In this document: positions 8,650 to 18,308 of the stretch, in pieces | Numbering within the stretch: position 1 is the stretch's first letter | How the letters are laid out: every line of letters starts with the position of its first letter | Source of the DNA: Pseudomonas syringae | GTDB taxonomy: Bacteria; Pseudomonadota; Gammaproteobacteria; Pseudomonadales; Pseudomonadaceae | DNA length: 64,000 bases | Assembly (NCBI RefSeq): GCF_023278085.1 | Contig: NZ_CP066265.1 | Location: forward strand, 4,048,001 to 4,112,000 | Direction: 5' to 3' | The notes under the pieces: generated by a model | Told to the model about the DNA's origin: nothing | Seen by the model: the letters and a program-made list of their open reading frames with translations, nothing else | Databases searched by the model: none | Made by a program: the position numbers and the translations under genes

Positions 8650-9438
8650 ATGATCAATCTGAAATACAGCGTAATGACCGCCCTGCTTCTGGGCATGACA
8701 GGCATGGCTCAGGCTCAGGAATCAACCTCGCATCTGGACAAGGTTTTGCAGACAGGCCAGTTGTCGGTCTGCACCACAGGCGATTACAAGCCCTACACGC
8801 TGTTACGTGAAGATGGCGAATACGAGGGTATCGACATCACCCTCGCCCGCTCGCTGGCGAAGAGCCTGGGTGTGACCGTGCAATGGGTGCCTACGACCTG
8901 GAAGAACCTGATGCCGGACATGGTGGCCGGAAAGTGCGACATCGGCATGGGCGGTATCTCGGTCAGCCTGGAGCGGCAGAAGAAAGCCTTCTTCAGCAGC
9001 ACGCTGGACATCGACGGCAAGATCCCGCTGGTACGTTGCGAGGATCAGGCGCTGTATGAAACCGTCGAACAGCTCAATCAGCCTTCCGTGCGCCTGATCG
9101 AGCCTGCCGGTGGCACTAACGAAGCGTTCGCCCGCGCCCATCTGCCGAAAGCGTCCCTGGCCTTTCACGACAACAAGACCATCTTTCAGGAGTTGCTGGA
9201 CAAGAAAGCTGACGTCATGATCACCGATGCTTCCGAAGCGCTCTATCAACAGAAACGCATGCCGGGCCTGTGTGCCGTCAACCCGACCCGCTATATGCAA
9301 TACGGCGAAAAAGCCTATTTATTGCCACGCGACGATGTCGCCTGGAAAGGCTATGTCGATCAGTGGCTGCACCTGAGCAAGGCCACCGGCGAATATCAGC
9401 AGGCGCTGAGCGAGTGGCTGGCAGTACCCGCGGAATAA
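8650..9438 (+). CDS. pheC: Periplasmic cyclohexadienyl dehydratase-like (PheC-like) protein
   Basis: A 262-residue exported protein with the fold of amino-acid ABC binding proteins (SBP family 3). The signal peptide ends at AQAQ, near residue 24. The mature sequence follows the pattern of Pseudomonas PheC, the periplasmic enzyme converting prephenate or arogenate to phenylpyruvate or phenylalanine: TTGDYKPYT, GYEGID-like EYEGIDITLARSL, GISVSLERQKKAFFS, PAGGTNEAFARAHL, ADVMITDASEA and a C-terminal KAYLLPRDD. There is no permease or ATPase gene nearby, which favours the enzyme over a transport role. A plain binding protein remains possible, because the two share a fold. Confidence 0.7.
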   Translation: MINLKYSVMTALLLGMTGMAQAQESTSHLDKVLQTGQLSVCTTGDYKPYTLLREDGEYEGIDITLARSLAKSLGVTVQWVPTTWKNLMPDMVAGKCDIGMGGISVSLERQKKAFFSSTLDIDGKIPLVRCEDQALYETVEQLNQPSVRLIEPAGGTNEAFARAHLPKASLAFHDNKTIFQELLDKKADVMITDASEALYQQKRMPGLCAVNPTRYMQYGEKAYLLPRDDVAWKGYVDQWLHLSKATGEYQQALSEWLAVPAE

Positions 9439-9553
9439 GCTGTTCATATGTCCAACGGGATCGGCAGACCGGTTCGCGTTGAGCAATGGTTGCAAGGCGT
9501 GTCCGGGTGAAATAGCGTGTTGCAGGATCATTCCTGGAAGGCAGACAACGAGC

Positions 9554-10546
9554 ATGAAGCCCAGCAAGCCCATCACCCGCGCATTCTGCGTTGAATTGCA
9601 GCAAGAGCTGTCGATTGCTGCTGCCCGACGCGAATACTTTTCCCAGGAGCCACCGCGTACGCGCTTCGAGTTTCTTTGCTCGAACGAAGCCTGCCGGGCG
9701 CTGGGTGCCAAGGTGACCGGCGTGCGCTACGACGTGAAGCCTCAGGACAACCCGACCTTTGTCGCCGCGCACTTCCGTGCCAATCCGCATTACGATCACC
9801 ATCCGGGCTGTGAATGGGTGGACGAGGATGCAGACGAAAAGAGCGCAGACCCGGTCGAAGAAACCGATGCCCAGACACGCCTGCGCAAGGCCAAGCGCAA
9901 ACTGGATGATTACATCGACGTTTTCGACCCGACGCTCAAGGAGCCGACCAAGGAGAAGTCCGGTCTGGAAAAGGCTGTCACCCCGGAGCAACTTCCACCC
10001 GCGGCCAATCCGCCAATAGAACCTGCCACGCCGAAGGTGCCCCGTTTCAGCGAGACCCGCACCAACAACCTGGAACGGTTGGTGGACAGCTATCGCCAGG
10101 CCAAAGCAGAACTGTCGCTGGAAGACTTCAAGCTGCTGAAACTGAGGATTCCCGGCCAGGGCGAAGTGTCGCTGCGCTCGTATTTTCGCCATATCAAATA
10201 CGCGCAACCGGGTGACAACGGCCGCGTCCTGTATGGCGGCGGTCTGGTCGAGCAGCGTTATGGGCAGGGGTTCAAGTTCAAGTTCTTCGACCGCCTGGAA
10301 GGCAAGCTGGTGACGCTGTACGTATCATCCGCGCAAATGCAGGCTTATCGTTCCAGCCGTTACATCAGCGAACTGTTGAGCCATGCGCAAGCGGTGAAGT
10401 TCTTTACCGTGTACGCGCTGGGCACGCTGACTCAAAGCCCGTCGGGCAAGAGCTACAGCCTGGAAGTCGATGACTTGCGGCATCTGGCGATTGTGCTGGG
10501 GCCTGCGAAAGAGCCGGTTGAGCAAGAGGCAGCGCCTGCGTCCTGA
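9554..10546 (+). CDS. Uncharacterised Cys/His protein
   Basis: A 330-residue soluble protein I do not recognise. Near the N-terminus it has a spaced cysteine/histidine set, FLCSNEACRALG followed by HFRANPHYDHHPGCEW, which looks like a zinc-finger-like module (about residues 35-95). An acidic, charged linker (about 95-170) follows, then a C-terminal domain with VSLRSYFRHIKYAQ, RVLYGGGLVEQRYGQGFKFKFFDRL and VTLYVSSAQMQAYRS that looks like a folded beta-rich domain. There is no signal peptide or membrane segment. I chose the ATG at 9554; a TTG at 9479 would extend it by 25 residues. It stands between the pheC-like gene and convergent ilvE. Confidence 0.65.
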   Translation: MKPSKPITRAFCVELQQELSIAAARREYFSQEPPRTRFEFLCSNEACRALGAKVTGVRYDVKPQDNPTFVAAHFRANPHYDHHPGCEWVDEDADEKSADPVEETDAQTRLRKAKRKLDDYIDVFDPTLKEPTKEKSGLEKAVTPEQLPPAANPPIEPATPKVPRFSETRTNNLERLVDSYRQAKAELSLEDFKLLKLRIPGQGEVSLRSYFRHIKYAQPGDNGRVLYGGGLVEQRYGQGFKFKFFDRLEGKLVTLYVSSAQMQAYRSSRYISELLSHAQAVKFFTVYALGTLTQSPSGKSYSLEVDDLRHLAIVLGPAKEPVEQEAAPAS

Positions 10547-10554
10547 AGAGGTGA

Positions 10555-10606
10555 AAACGCAGAGCATCAGAACGAAGTGATATCTCGCTCCGCACGCTCT
10601 GCGTTT
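10555..10606. terminator. Long-loop inverted repeat between convergent genes
   Basis: AAACGCAGAGC (10555-10565) and GCTCTGCGTTT (10596-10606) are a perfect 11-bp inverted repeat around a 30-nt loop, with short A and T runs at the outer ends. It lies between the unknown gene and ilvE, which converge, so it probably terminates both. Confidence 0.6.
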
Positions 10607-10617
10607 AGCCCGTCAGA

Positions 10618-11637
10618 TCAGACCTTGACGATCCAGCCTGCTGGCGGCTCGATGTCACCGGCTTGAACGCCGGTCAACTCCTTGTACAGACGCTGAGTCA
10701 CGGGGCCGACTTCGGTCTGGCTGTAGAACACATGCAGCTTGTCCTGGTAGGAAATCCCGCCAATCGGGGTGATTACGGCCGCCGTGCCGCAAGCGCCCGC
10801 TTCCTTGAACGTGTCGAGCTGGTCAATGAACACATCACCCTCTTCAACCGTCAGGCCCAGACGGGATTTAGCCAGTTCGATCAACGAAAGACGTGTGATG
10901 CCCGGCAGCACGGATGGCGACTTGGGCGTCAGGAACACATCGTCCTGAGTGATGGCAAAGAAGTTGGCCGAACCCACTTCCTCAATCTTCGAATGGGTTT
11001 GCGGATCAAGGTAGATGCAATCCGCGAAGCTGTGTTTCTTGGCCTCGGAGCCCGGCATCAGGCTGGCAGCGTAGTTGCCGCCGACCTTGGCAGCGCCGGT
11101 ACCGTTTGGCGCAGCACGGTCATAACCGGAAATCACGAAATTGTTCGGCTTCAGGCCGCCCTTGAAATAGGCACCGACCGGAATGCAGAAGATCGAGAAG
11201 ATAAACTCGGGGGCAGTCCGCACGCCGATGTTGTCACCGACACCGATCACAAACGGACGCAGGTACAAGGCACCGCCGGAGCCATAAGGCGGGATGAAGC
11301 GTTCGTTGGCTTTGACGACCTGCTTGCAGGCCTCGATGAACACCTCAGTCGGCACGTGCGGCATCAACAGTCGAGAACAGCTGCGCTGCATGCGCTGAGC
11401 GTTCTGATCGGGACGGAACAGGTTGATCGAGCCATCTTTGCAGCGATAGGCTTTCAGGCCCTCGAAACACTGCTGACCGTAATGCAACGCGGTAGACCCC
11501 TCGCTGATGTGCAGCGTGTTGTCTTCGGTCAGCGAACCCTGATCCCAGGCACCGTCGCGCCAGTGAGAGAGGTAGCGCTTGTCGGTCTTGATGTAGTCGA
11601 AACCCAGAGTGTCCCAGTTGATGCTTTCTTGACTCAT
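10618..11637 (-). CDS. ilvE: Branched-chain amino acid aminotransferase
   Basis: A 339-residue PLP enzyme of fold type IV that carries out the last step of leucine, isoleucine and valine synthesis and the first of their breakdown. It is the long (BCAT-like) form: GSTALHYGQQCFEGLKAY, PYGSGGALYLRPF, the catalytic lysine in AAKVGGNYAASL, and GACGTAAVITPIG near the C-terminus. The start at 11637 (MSQESINWD) is the family start; a frame extension to 11652 adds five residues. The gene is monocistronic and cytoplasmic. Confidence 0.93.
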   Translation of the reverse strand: MSQESINWDTLGFDYIKTDKRYLSHWRDGAWDQGSLTEDNTLHISEGSTALHYGQQCFEGLKAYRCKDGSINLFRPDQNAQRMQRSCSRLLMPHVPTEVFIEACKQVVKANERFIPPYGSGGALYLRPFVIGVGDNIGVRTAPEFIFSIFCIPVGAYFKGGLKPNNFVISGYDRAAPNGTGAAKVGGNYAASLMPGSEAKKHSFADCIYLDPQTHSKIEEVGSANFFAITQDDVFLTPKSPSVLPGITRLSLIELAKSRLGLTVEEGDVFIDQLDTFKEAGACGTAAVITPIGGISYQDKLHVFYSQTEVGPVTQRLYKELTGVQAGDIEPPAGWIVKV

Positions 11638-11813
11638 AACGCCCTCTATCATTTTAGCGACTGCCTGGACGAGTCAGGCCAATGCCTTATTCTGCCAGAT
11701 CATTCAGCGCCTGAGGCTTGAAATAATTGCAAACTGACATGGCGTTTCTGAAGCAGCCCCAACGGCATGCGCCTCGCGAATACCGCAGCCGCCCCTTTGC
11801 GACGGGTAATAAC

Positions 11814-11841
11814 AAAAAACCCCGTTCCTTGCGGAACGGGG
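11814..11841 (-). terminator. Terminator of the cyo operon
   Basis: CCCCGTTCC-TTGC-GGAACGGGG (11820-11841) with six As on its left, which become a U tract on the minus strand. It lies 26 bp past the stop of cyoE. Confidence 0.85.
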
Positions 11842-11866
11842 TTCTGGTATTTCAATTCAGGTGAAG

Positions 11867-12754
11867 TCAGAAGGCGTAAGTCACCAACAACTCTTTTGTC
11901 ACCTGAAAGTCCACCGACATCATCACGCTCAGCGCGGTGATGGTGAAGATGGAGAACACGAACAGCTTGCGAGCCCAGACCGTATCGTCTACAGCCTTGT
12001 AGCCCTTCCAGGCCATGTACAACCAGTACATGCCCATGCCCGCCGCGACAGCGAGGTAGTTCAGGCCCGCATAACCGCCTACCGTCAACATCAGGGTCGC
12101 TACAAGGAACGCCAGGATGTAGAGCAGGATGTGACGCTTGGTGACCAGAATGCCACGCTTGACCGGCAAAACCGGAATCTTCGCAGCACTGTAGTCATTG
12201 AAACGGAAAATCGCGATCGCATACGAGTGCGGCATTTGCCACAGGCTGAACATCACCAATAGCGTCAGGGCCGCGAAATCGAAGCTGTTGCTCACTGCGC
12301 AGTAGCCAATGACCGGAGGCATGGCCCCCGACAGACTACCGACCAGCGTGCCGTGAACGGATCTGCGTTTCAGGTACAGGCTGTAAAAGCCGACGTAGAT
12401 CACAAACCCGATCACTGCGAACAATGCAGCCAGTGGATTGGCCTCGGTGTACAGCAGGGCAACTCCTGCAACACCCAGTATGGTCGCGTAGAGCAAGGCC
12501 AGCCTCAGTGAGACCAGGCCCTGCACCAGAACCCGGTTACGGGTCCTTTCCATTCGCTGATCGATATCGCGATCGATGCAGTTATTGAACACACAACCTG
12601 ACGCAACGACCAGGGAAGTACCGATGATTGCGGCCAGAAACACGCCGAAGTCGATATTCCCCTTGGAAGCCAGAAAAAAGCCACCTGCCACCGAAAGCAC
12701 GTTACCGAAAATGATCCCCGGCTTGGTGATTTGGATAAAGTGCTTCAGTGACAT
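11867..12754 (-). CDS. cyoE: Protoheme IX farnesyltransferase
   Basis: A 295-residue inner-membrane prenyltransferase that converts heme b to heme O for the bo3 oxidase. It has about nine hydrophobic segments and the UbiA-type aspartate motif [15 protein letters not shown] (about residues 57-71); a second conserved loop reads [25 protein letters not shown]. It is the last gene of cyoABCDE, 10 bp after cyoD. Confidence 0.95.
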   Translation of the reverse strand: MSLKHFIQITKPGIIFGNVLSVAGGFFLASKGNIDFGVFLAAIIGTSLVVASGCVFNNCIDRDIDQRMERTRNRVLVQGLVSLRLALLYATILGVAGVALLYTEANPLAALFAVIGFVIYVGFYSLYLKRRSVHGTLVGSLSGAMPPVIGYCAVSNSFDFAALTLLVMFSLWQMPHSYAIAIFRFNDYSAAKIPVLPVKRGILVTKRHILLYILAFLVATLMLTVGGYAGLNYLAVAAGMGMYWLYMAWKGYKAVDDTVWARKLFVFSIFTITALSVMMSVDFQVTKELLVTYAF

Positions 12755-12764
12755 CTGGTATTCC

Positions 12765-13097
12765 TCAATGCGCCATCATTTCGCGGTGGACGCTGAAAAT
12801 AATCCACAACGACAAGCCGACCAGCAGAACGATAACCATCGTGGTAAAGGCGAAGGCCATCACGTTGTTGCGCTGCACACTCGTGAAATCCAGGTGCAGG
12901 AAGTAATGCAGGTGCACCAGGATCTGGATGATCGCGAAGACCAGAACGATTGCAATCGTCATGTCTTTCGGCAGCATGGGCGACATCACCAGGGCAAACG
13001 GAATGGCGGTCAGGATGACCGACAGTACGAAGCCGATGATGTACGACTTGACGGAGCCGTGACTATTGTCTTCAGCGGAGTGATGCGAATTTGACAT
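12765..13097 (-). CDS. cyoD: Cytochrome bo3 ubiquinol oxidase subunit IV
   Basis: A 110-residue subunit with three transmembrane helices (about residues 17-37, 45-66 and 80-100) and the family pattern [19 protein letters not shown] and [12 protein letters not shown]. It stabilises the CuB site region of the oxidase. Its start overlaps the cyoC stop by one base, so translation is coupled. Confidence 0.95.
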   Translation of the reverse strand: MSNSHHSAEDNSHGSVKSYIIGFVLSVILTAIPFALVMSPMLPKDMTIAIVLVFAIIQILVHLHYFLHLDFTSVQRNNVMAFAFTTMVIVLLVGLSLWIIFSVHREMMAH

Positions 13098-13729
13098 TAC
13101 AAAGCTCCCATCAGATAGACAACGGTGAACACGCCGATCCAGACAACGTCCAGGAAGTGCCAGAACAGACTCAGGCAGCTCAGACGGGTCTTGTTGGTGT
13201 TGGTCAGGCCCTTTTTCTGGACCTGGAACATCATGATAGCCATCCAGATCAGGCCGCTTGTCACGTGGACGCCGTGCAGGCCGACCAGTGCAAAGAACGC
13301 CGACAGGAAACCGCTACGGCTAGGGCCGAAGCCCTCTTCGATCAGGTGATGGAACTCATAGATTTCCATGCCGATAAAGGCAGCACCGCACAGGAAAGTC
13401 AGAGCCAGCCAGCCCAGAACCTGGCTTTTCTTGCCCTTGTACAGCGCCAGCATGGCGAAGCCATAAGTAATACTACTGACCAACAGGAACGCGGTTTCCA
13501 CGGCCACGAATGGCAGCAGGAAAATGTCCTGGCCCGACGGGCCGCCCGCGACACTGTTGACCATCACGGCGTACACCGCGAAGAACGAGGCGAACAGCAC
13601 GCAGTCGGTCATCAGGTACAGCCAGAAGCCGTAAACCGTCATGCCACCGCTGTCGTGGTGATCGTCATGCCCATGATCATGGTCGTGACCGTGATCGTGG
13701 GCTCCGGAGTTGATAGCAATATTCGACAT
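13097..13729 (-). CDS. cyoC: Cytochrome bo3 ubiquinol oxidase subunit III
   Basis: A 210-residue heme-copper oxidase subunit III with five transmembrane helices. A histidine-rich N-terminus ([16 protein letters not shown], residues 9-24) precedes [19 protein letters not shown]; the family motifs [14 protein letters not shown] and [13 protein letters not shown] follow. It starts 2 bp after cyoB. The His/Asp repeat looks more extensive than in the E. coli protein and could bind metal, but that is inference. Confidence 0.95.
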   Translation of the reverse strand: MSNIAINSGAHDHGHDHDHGHDDHHDSGGMTVYGFWLYLMTDCVLFASFFAVYAVMVNSVAGGPSGQDIFLLPFVAVETAFLLVSSITYGFAMLALYKGKKSQVLGWLALTFLCGAAFIGMEIYEFHHLIEEGFGPSRSGFLSAFFALVGLHGVHVTSGLIWMAIMMFQVQKKGLTNTNKTRLSCLSLFWHFLDVVWIGVFTVVYLMGAL

Positions 13730-13731
13730 GT

Positions 13732-15744
13732 TTAAACCTGTTCCAGCGAGGACTTGACAGGAGTGTATGCACCGTTGGCCGCCAGGACCTTGTGATGCTC
13801 ACCTTCAATACGCGCTACTTCTTCAGCCGGCACCATGTAGCCCTGGTCGTCACGCACCGCGTGAGCAACGAAGACCGCGATGGTTGCAACCAGGCTCGCG
13901 CCCACCAGCCACCAGATGTGCCAGATGAATGCAAAGCCGAACACCGTCAACAGCATCCCCATGTACAGGCCAGTGGCCGTGTTGTTGGGCATGTGGATCG
14001 ACGTGTAGCGAGCAGGAACCTGATAGGCGGTACCAGCACGTTTCGCGTCGGTGAACGGGTCTACGTCGTCAGCCTTTGGCAGCTCGGCAAAGTTGTAGAA
14101 CGGTGGTGGCGAAGAAGTGGACCATTCCAGAGTATGGCCATTCCATGGGTCACCGGTCAGATCGCGGTTGCTGTCGCGGTCACGGATACTCACGAACAGC
14201 TGGATCAGCTGCGACGCGATACCCATGGCAATCAGCACGGCACCGAACAGCGCGACGTCCAGGTAGATGTTCCACTCCGGCATGTCGGTTGCGTTCAGGC
14301 GACGGGTCATGCCCAGGAAGCCCAGCGCGTAGAGCGGCATGAATGCGACGAAGAAGCCGACGATCCAGAACCAGAACGCTGCCTTGCCCCATTTCTCGTT
14401 CAGCGTGAAACCGAACGCTTTAGGGAACCAGAACGCGAAGCCGGCGATGTAACCGAATACCGCACCGCCGATGATGACGTTGTGGAAGTGAGCGATTACA
14501 AACAGGCTGTTGTGCAGTACGAAGTCAGCACCTGGAATCGCCAACAGAACGCCGGTCATGCCGCCGATCGAGAAGGTGACCATGAAGCCCAGGGTCCAGA
14601 GTACCGGCGCGGTGAAGCGCAGACGGCCCTGGTACATGGTGAACAGCCAGTTGAACAGTTTCACACCCGTCGGGATCGCAATGAGCATCGTCGCCAGGCC
14701 GAAGAAGGCATTGACGTTGGCACCCGCACCCATGGTGAAGAAGTGGTGCAGCCAGACCATGAAGCCCAGGATACAGATCGCACCAGAGGCGAAGATCATC
14801 GACTTGTGGCCGAACAGACGCTTGCCCGAGAACGTCGAGATGACTTCCGAGAACACACCGAAGGCCGGCAGGATCAGGATGTACACCTCAGGGTGACCCC
14901 ACGCCCAGAACAGGTTCACGTACATCATGGGGTTACCGCCCATTTCGTTCGTGAAAATGTGGAAGTCCATGTAGCGGTCAAGGGTCAGCAGCGCGAGGGT
15001 GGCGGTCAGGATCGGGAACGAAGCCACGATCAGGATGTTTGCCCAGGTGCAGGTCCAGGTGAAGATCGGCATGTCCATCAGTTTCATGCCTGGGGTACGC
15101 ATTTTCAGCACGGTCACGAGGAAGTTGACCCCCGTCAGCGTCGTACCTAACCCGGATAGCTGTAGCGCCCAGATATAGTAGTCGACCCCCACGCCAGGAC
15201 TGTATTGCAACCCGGAAAGAGGTGGGTACGCGACCCAGCCGGTCTTGGCGAACTCACCGACACCCAGAGACAGGTTGATCAGCAGCATGCCTGCGACCAG
15301 CAGCCAGAAGCTCAGGGAGTTCAGGAACGGGAACGCCACGTCGCGAGCGCCGATCTGCAGAGGCAGAACGATGTTCATCAGACCCGTGAAGAACGGCATC
15401 GCCATGAAGATGATCATGATCACACCGTGAGCGGTGAAGATCTGGTCATAGTGTTCCGGCGGAAGAAACCCTTCGGAACCGTTCTGGGCCATTGCCAGTT
15501 GGGTACGCATCATGATTGCGTCGGCAAAACCGCGCAGCAGCATGACCATGGCAACGATGATGTACATCACGCCGATTTTTTTGTGGTCGACAGAGGTCAG
15601 CCACTCAGACCACAAGTACGTCCACTTGCGGAAATAGGTGATTAACCCGACAACCGCAATGCCGCCGAGCGCGATCATGGCAAGTGTCACCATGACTATC
15701 GGCTCGTGGAACGGCACCGCTTCCAGACTTAATTTGCCAAACAT
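13732..15744 (-). CDS. cyoB: Cytochrome bo3 ubiquinol oxidase subunit I
   Basis: A 670-residue catalytic subunit with about 15 transmembrane helices. It reduces oxygen to water with electrons from ubiquinol and pumps protons. The heme/copper ligands are visible: FTAHGVIMI (low-spin heme His), [14 protein letters not shown] (CuB His and cross-linked Tyr), [10 protein letters not shown] (CuB His pair) and [11 protein letters not shown] (heme o and heme b His). It lies 3 bp after cyoA. Confidence 0.97.
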   Translation of the reverse strand: MFGKLSLEAVPFHEPIVMVTLAMIALGGIAVVGLITYFRKWTYLWSEWLTSVDHKKIGVMYIIVAMVMLLRGFADAIMMRTQLAMAQNGSEGFLPPEHYDQIFTAHGVIMIIFMAMPFFTGLMNIVLPLQIGARDVAFPFLNSLSFWLLVAGMLLINLSLGVGEFAKTGWVAYPPLSGLQYSPGVGVDYYIWALQLSGLGTTLTGVNFLVTVLKMRTPGMKLMDMPIFTWTCTWANILIVASFPILTATLALLTLDRYMDFHIFTNEMGGNPMMYVNLFWAWGHPEVYILILPAFGVFSEVISTFSGKRLFGHKSMIFASGAICILGFMVWLHHFFTMGAGANVNAFFGLATMLIAIPTGVKLFNWLFTMYQGRLRFTAPVLWTLGFMVTFSIGGMTGVLLAIPGADFVLHNSLFVIAHFHNVIIGGAVFGYIAGFAFWFPKAFGFTLNEKWGKAAFWFWIVGFFVAFMPLYALGFLGMTRRLNATDMPEWNIYLDVALFGAVLIAMGIASQLIQLFVSIRDRDSNRDLTGDPWNGHTLEWSTSSPPPFYNFAELPKADDVDPFTDAKRAGTAYQVPARYTSIHMPNNTATGLYMGMLLTVFGFAFIWHIWWLVGASLVATIAVFVAHAVRDDQGYMVPAEEVARIEGEHHKVLAANGAYTPVKSSLEQV

Positions 15745-15747
15745 CGT

Positions 15748-16689
15748 TTACTCCTCTGCCCCAGCAGCTGAATTTTTGCCTTTTTCCGCACCAGCGTTAC
15801 CGGCCACTTCTTTCTCACCAGCGACGTGCTTCTTGCCTGGATTCATACCTTCATACTTGTCGATGACGATCTGGAACAGGTTCGGAGTGACCGAGGAAAA
15901 GAGTTCGACAGGGTTACGTTCGCTCGGCTTGATCAGCTCGGCGTACTCGGCGGTGCCAAGCTTTTTGGGCGAGCTCTTCACTTCGCTGACCCAGGCGTCG
16001 AAATCAGCCTGGCTGGTAGCGATAGCCTTGAACTTCATGCCGGTAAAGCCCGCACCGCTGTAGTTTGCCGAAATACCGTTGAATTCGTGATTCTCGTTGG
16101 CAATCAGGTGCAGCTTGGTGTGCATGCCCGCCATCGCGTAGATCTGACCACCCAGACCAGGGATGAAGAAGGAGTTCATCACACTGTCGGACGTGACCTG
16201 AAAATTGATCGGGGTCTTGGCCGGGAAGACGATCTTGTTAACCGTGGCGATGCCGTAATCCGGATAGACGAAGACCCACTTCCAGTCGACCGAGATCGCT
16301 TGAATGGTGACCGGCTTGACGTCGGAATCCAGCGGACGGTAAGGGTCCAGCGAGTGCGTCGAGACGTAGGTGATGTAGCCAAGGAAGACCAGCAGCAACA
16401 TGGGTACGCCCCAGACTGCGATCTCGATCTTGGTGGAGTGCGACCAGTCCGGCGTGTACTTGGCAGCCTTGTTCGAAGCGCGATATTTCCAGGCGAAGAT
16501 CAGGGTCATCAGAATGACCGGGATCACCACAATCAGCATCAGCAATGTCGCAATGATGATCAGGTTACGCTGCTCTAAACCCACTTGCCCTTTAGGATCG
16601 AGCAGAGGCACGCCTTCGCATCCAGTGAGCAAAAGCATACAGAAAAGGGCCAAGAAGCCAAAAAACCTGGGGTACCTTTTTTTACTCAT
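15748..16689 (-). CDS. cyoA: Cytochrome bo3 ubiquinol oxidase subunit II
   Basis: A 313-residue lipoprotein subunit. The lipobox LLLTGC (cysteine near residue 23) marks signal peptidase II processing. Two transmembrane helices follow (about 40-65 and 85-107), then a periplasmic cupredoxin-like domain ([18 protein letters not shown]). As expected for quinol oxidases, the copper A cysteines are missing. The C-terminus is Ala/Glu/Lys-rich. I chose MSKKRYP at 16689; the frame runs open 38 codons further upstream without coding character. First gene of cyoABCDE. Confidence 0.95.
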   Translation of the reverse strand: MSKKRYPRFFGFLALFCMLLLTGCEGVPLLDPKGQVGLEQRNLIIIATLLMLIVVIPVILMTLIFAWKYRASNKAAKYTPDWSHSTKIEIAVWGVPMLLLVFLGYITYVSTHSLDPYRPLDSDVKPVTIQAISVDWKWVFVYPDYGIATVNKIVFPAKTPINFQVTSDSVMNSFFIPGLGGQIYAMAGMHTKLHLIANENHEFNGISANYSGAGFTGMKFKAIATSQADFDAWVSEVKSSPKKLGTAEYAELIKPSERNPVELFSSVTPNLFQIVIDKYEGMNPGKKHVAGEKEVAGNAGAEKGKNSAAGAEE

Positions 16690-17105
16690 TTCACGACCTC
16701 TAAAAGCAGCTTGCGCGGTGCAGTTGGGTTTCGACCGCCAACACTTCGCCCTGCCAGTGCCGGCTAATTTTTTGGAATTGAACAAGGGCCTGCCAGTACG
16801 CACAGCGGCATAACGACAAATCCGGGTTTAGCTATGGATTCTTGTTTTTTGAGTTGCTGGAACTGCCCGGAGTTCAGGACAGACACTTTCAGCGCGGCCA
16901 TTATACGCCCTCGGAGGCAAGCGTTGCGCTGCCTGTTCAGAGTGCACAGGGGACGCTCCTAGCCTCAAAATGCTGATCGTTCAGACAAGCTGGACGACAA
17001 GTGATGGGGATTGTAGATATGTAAATTTTTAATGACTATGCCTAATTTTGTAACAGTTAATCTCCGATACCGCAACAATCACCCTTAAAACAGATGATTC
17101 TGTCG
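16690..17105. promoter_or_regulatory. cyo upstream region
   Basis: This stretch between cyoA and the dsbB terminator is the only place for the cyo operon promoter. It is AT-rich near 17020-17060. I looked for an Anr/Fnr box (TTGAT-N4-ATCAA) and found none. No small gene is evident. Confidence 0.4.
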
Positions 17106-17130
17106 AAAAAAAGCCCCGCAATAACGGGGC
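17106..17130 (-). terminator. Terminator after dsbB
   Basis: GCCCCG-CAATAA-CGGGGC (17113-17130) with seven As to its left, giving a U tract on the minus strand. It lies 24 bp downstream of the dsbB stop. Confidence 0.8.
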
Positions 17131-17153
17131 CTGTCTTCCGAAAGCCCCTGTAT

Positions 17154-17663
17154 TTAGTAAGGTTTGCGACGGTTGCGAATAACGCACACCGGAACCAGTA
17201 TTGCCGTCAGGACAAACGCCACCAGAGCCCATTGAGCAAGTGACAATCCAAGAAGTGGCGGATATGGCGTGGTGCAGAATCCGCTGACCTGGAAGCCCAT
17301 AGGGAACAGTGTAGCCAATGGCAGGCCATCGACAATAGGTTGCAGAATATCGATGCCGCAGCTGTCGGAAGGGTGGGCAAGAATCCAGACATGACGCCCT
17401 GCCGCTGCGATACCGGCCACCGCGCTCAGGGTAACCAGCGCCTCGAACGCAGTGATGCTGCGGCGCCCCGGCATTGCGGCGCCGAGGAAGGCGAAGATGG
17501 CGATGAACAGCAAGGCGTAGCGTTGCAGGATGCACAGCGGGCAAGGCGCCTCGCCCAACACGATCTGCATGTACAGGGCACCGCCGATCAGGGACAGACA
17601 GATGATCCCCAGCAGAACCAGAAAGCGCTTTTCGCGTCTTAGATACAACATGTTGTCACTCAT
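17154..17663 (-). CDS. dsbB: Disulfide bond formation protein B
   Basis: A 169-residue inner-membrane protein with four transmembrane helices that reoxidises DsbA and passes electrons to quinone. The first redox pair is in APCPLCILQRYAL (about residue 41, CPLC); the second pair is SCGID and GFCTTP in the second periplasmic loop (about residues 102 and 129). The quinone-site arginine follows the first pair (LQR). It is a single gene, separated from cyoA by a terminator. Confidence 0.94.
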   Translation of the reverse strand: MSDNMLYLRREKRFLVLLGIICLSLIGGALYMQIVLGEAPCPLCILQRYALLFIAIFAFLGAAMPGRRSITAFEALVTLSAVAGIAAAGRHVWILAHPSDSCGIDILQPIVDGLPLATLFPMGFQVSGFCTTPYPPLLGLSLAQWALVAFVLTAILVPVCVIRNRRKPY

Positions 17664-18308
17664 TTACGGGCCTTATCGAAATGGTCGGGTGAATCGCCGG
17701 CGTTACAGGGCGGGCATGCGAGGCGTGTGCCGCAGCATAGACCCGGCGTCGCTCAAGCGTGCGGCATGATCATCTGCCCGCCCTGGCAACTCAAGCGCCT
17801 GGCGGCCGTACGGGCACATTTGGCGGCCCGGTGGTCCTGCGATCGGCATCACGCCGGCTCGAAGGGGCCAGTCTCGCAAAAATGCCAGGGCACAATCCTT
17901 CCTTATATATAGAAGGGTGCGTCAGTTTGCCGCAGCATCTCTTCTATATATAGCTGCGGTATTTTGCCGCAGCCGATGCTTTGGTCAATATTCGATGGCA
18001 CAGGGTTGCGTAAGCGCGCTATCAAAGCGCCAGCCTGCGACAATTAGCCGCACCGCTTTATCACGCTTTGCAGGGTTTGACGTCGAAGAATTCAAAGTGC
18101 CACCATCCATACCTGTCCAGGCCCTTCACATGAGCGACCGGTGACGTACCAAACCACGCCCACTGTGAACATCCGAGCGAGCATTTTGTGCAGCACTCGC
18201 GGCTGTTGGTTAAAAATCCTCAAGCCTGTCCACCGCAGGTCGATACCCTGTCATCGAAAGTTGTTTGCCGCCCACAGGCGACGAAACACCTAAAGCCAGA
18301 AGGTTACT
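17664..18308. other. Long structured intergenic region between dsbB and cheV
   Basis: This is 645 bp between divergent genes. No frame in it has coding character. It must hold the dsbB and cheV promoters. Its centre carries the inverted-repeat cluster listed at 17903-17973. The stretch is longer than two simple promoters need, so a small RNA is possible, but I see no clear terminator or GGA-rich loops of the RsmXYZ type. Confidence 0.5.
17903..17973. repeat. Nested inverted and direct repeats with two alternative pairings
   Basis: TATATATAGAAG (17904-17915) is the exact reverse complement of CTTCTATATATA (17941-17952). Next to it, GCTGCGG (17953-17959) pairs perfectly with CCGCAGC at 17967-17973 across a 7-base loop, but can equally pair with the CCGCAGC at 17930-17936. 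The second option excludes the other two hairpins. TATATATAG followed by TTTGCCGCAGC also occurs twice as a direct repeat (from 17904 and from 17945). The layout resembles a switch or a double protein site. Confidence 0.65.

Noticed and set aside
13792-15150. 452-codon plus-strand frame over cyoB
   Set aside because: Antisense shadow of a clear oxidase subunit I gene; residue composition is unlike a real protein.
16690-17105. Anr/Fnr box for cyo
   Set aside because: No TTGAT-N4-ATCAA match or close variant was found on reading the region.
17664-18308. RsmX/Y/Z-type small RNA
   Set aside because: I looked for repeated GGA in hairpin loops, a TGTAAG-N6-CTTACA upstream element and a terminator and found no convincing set.
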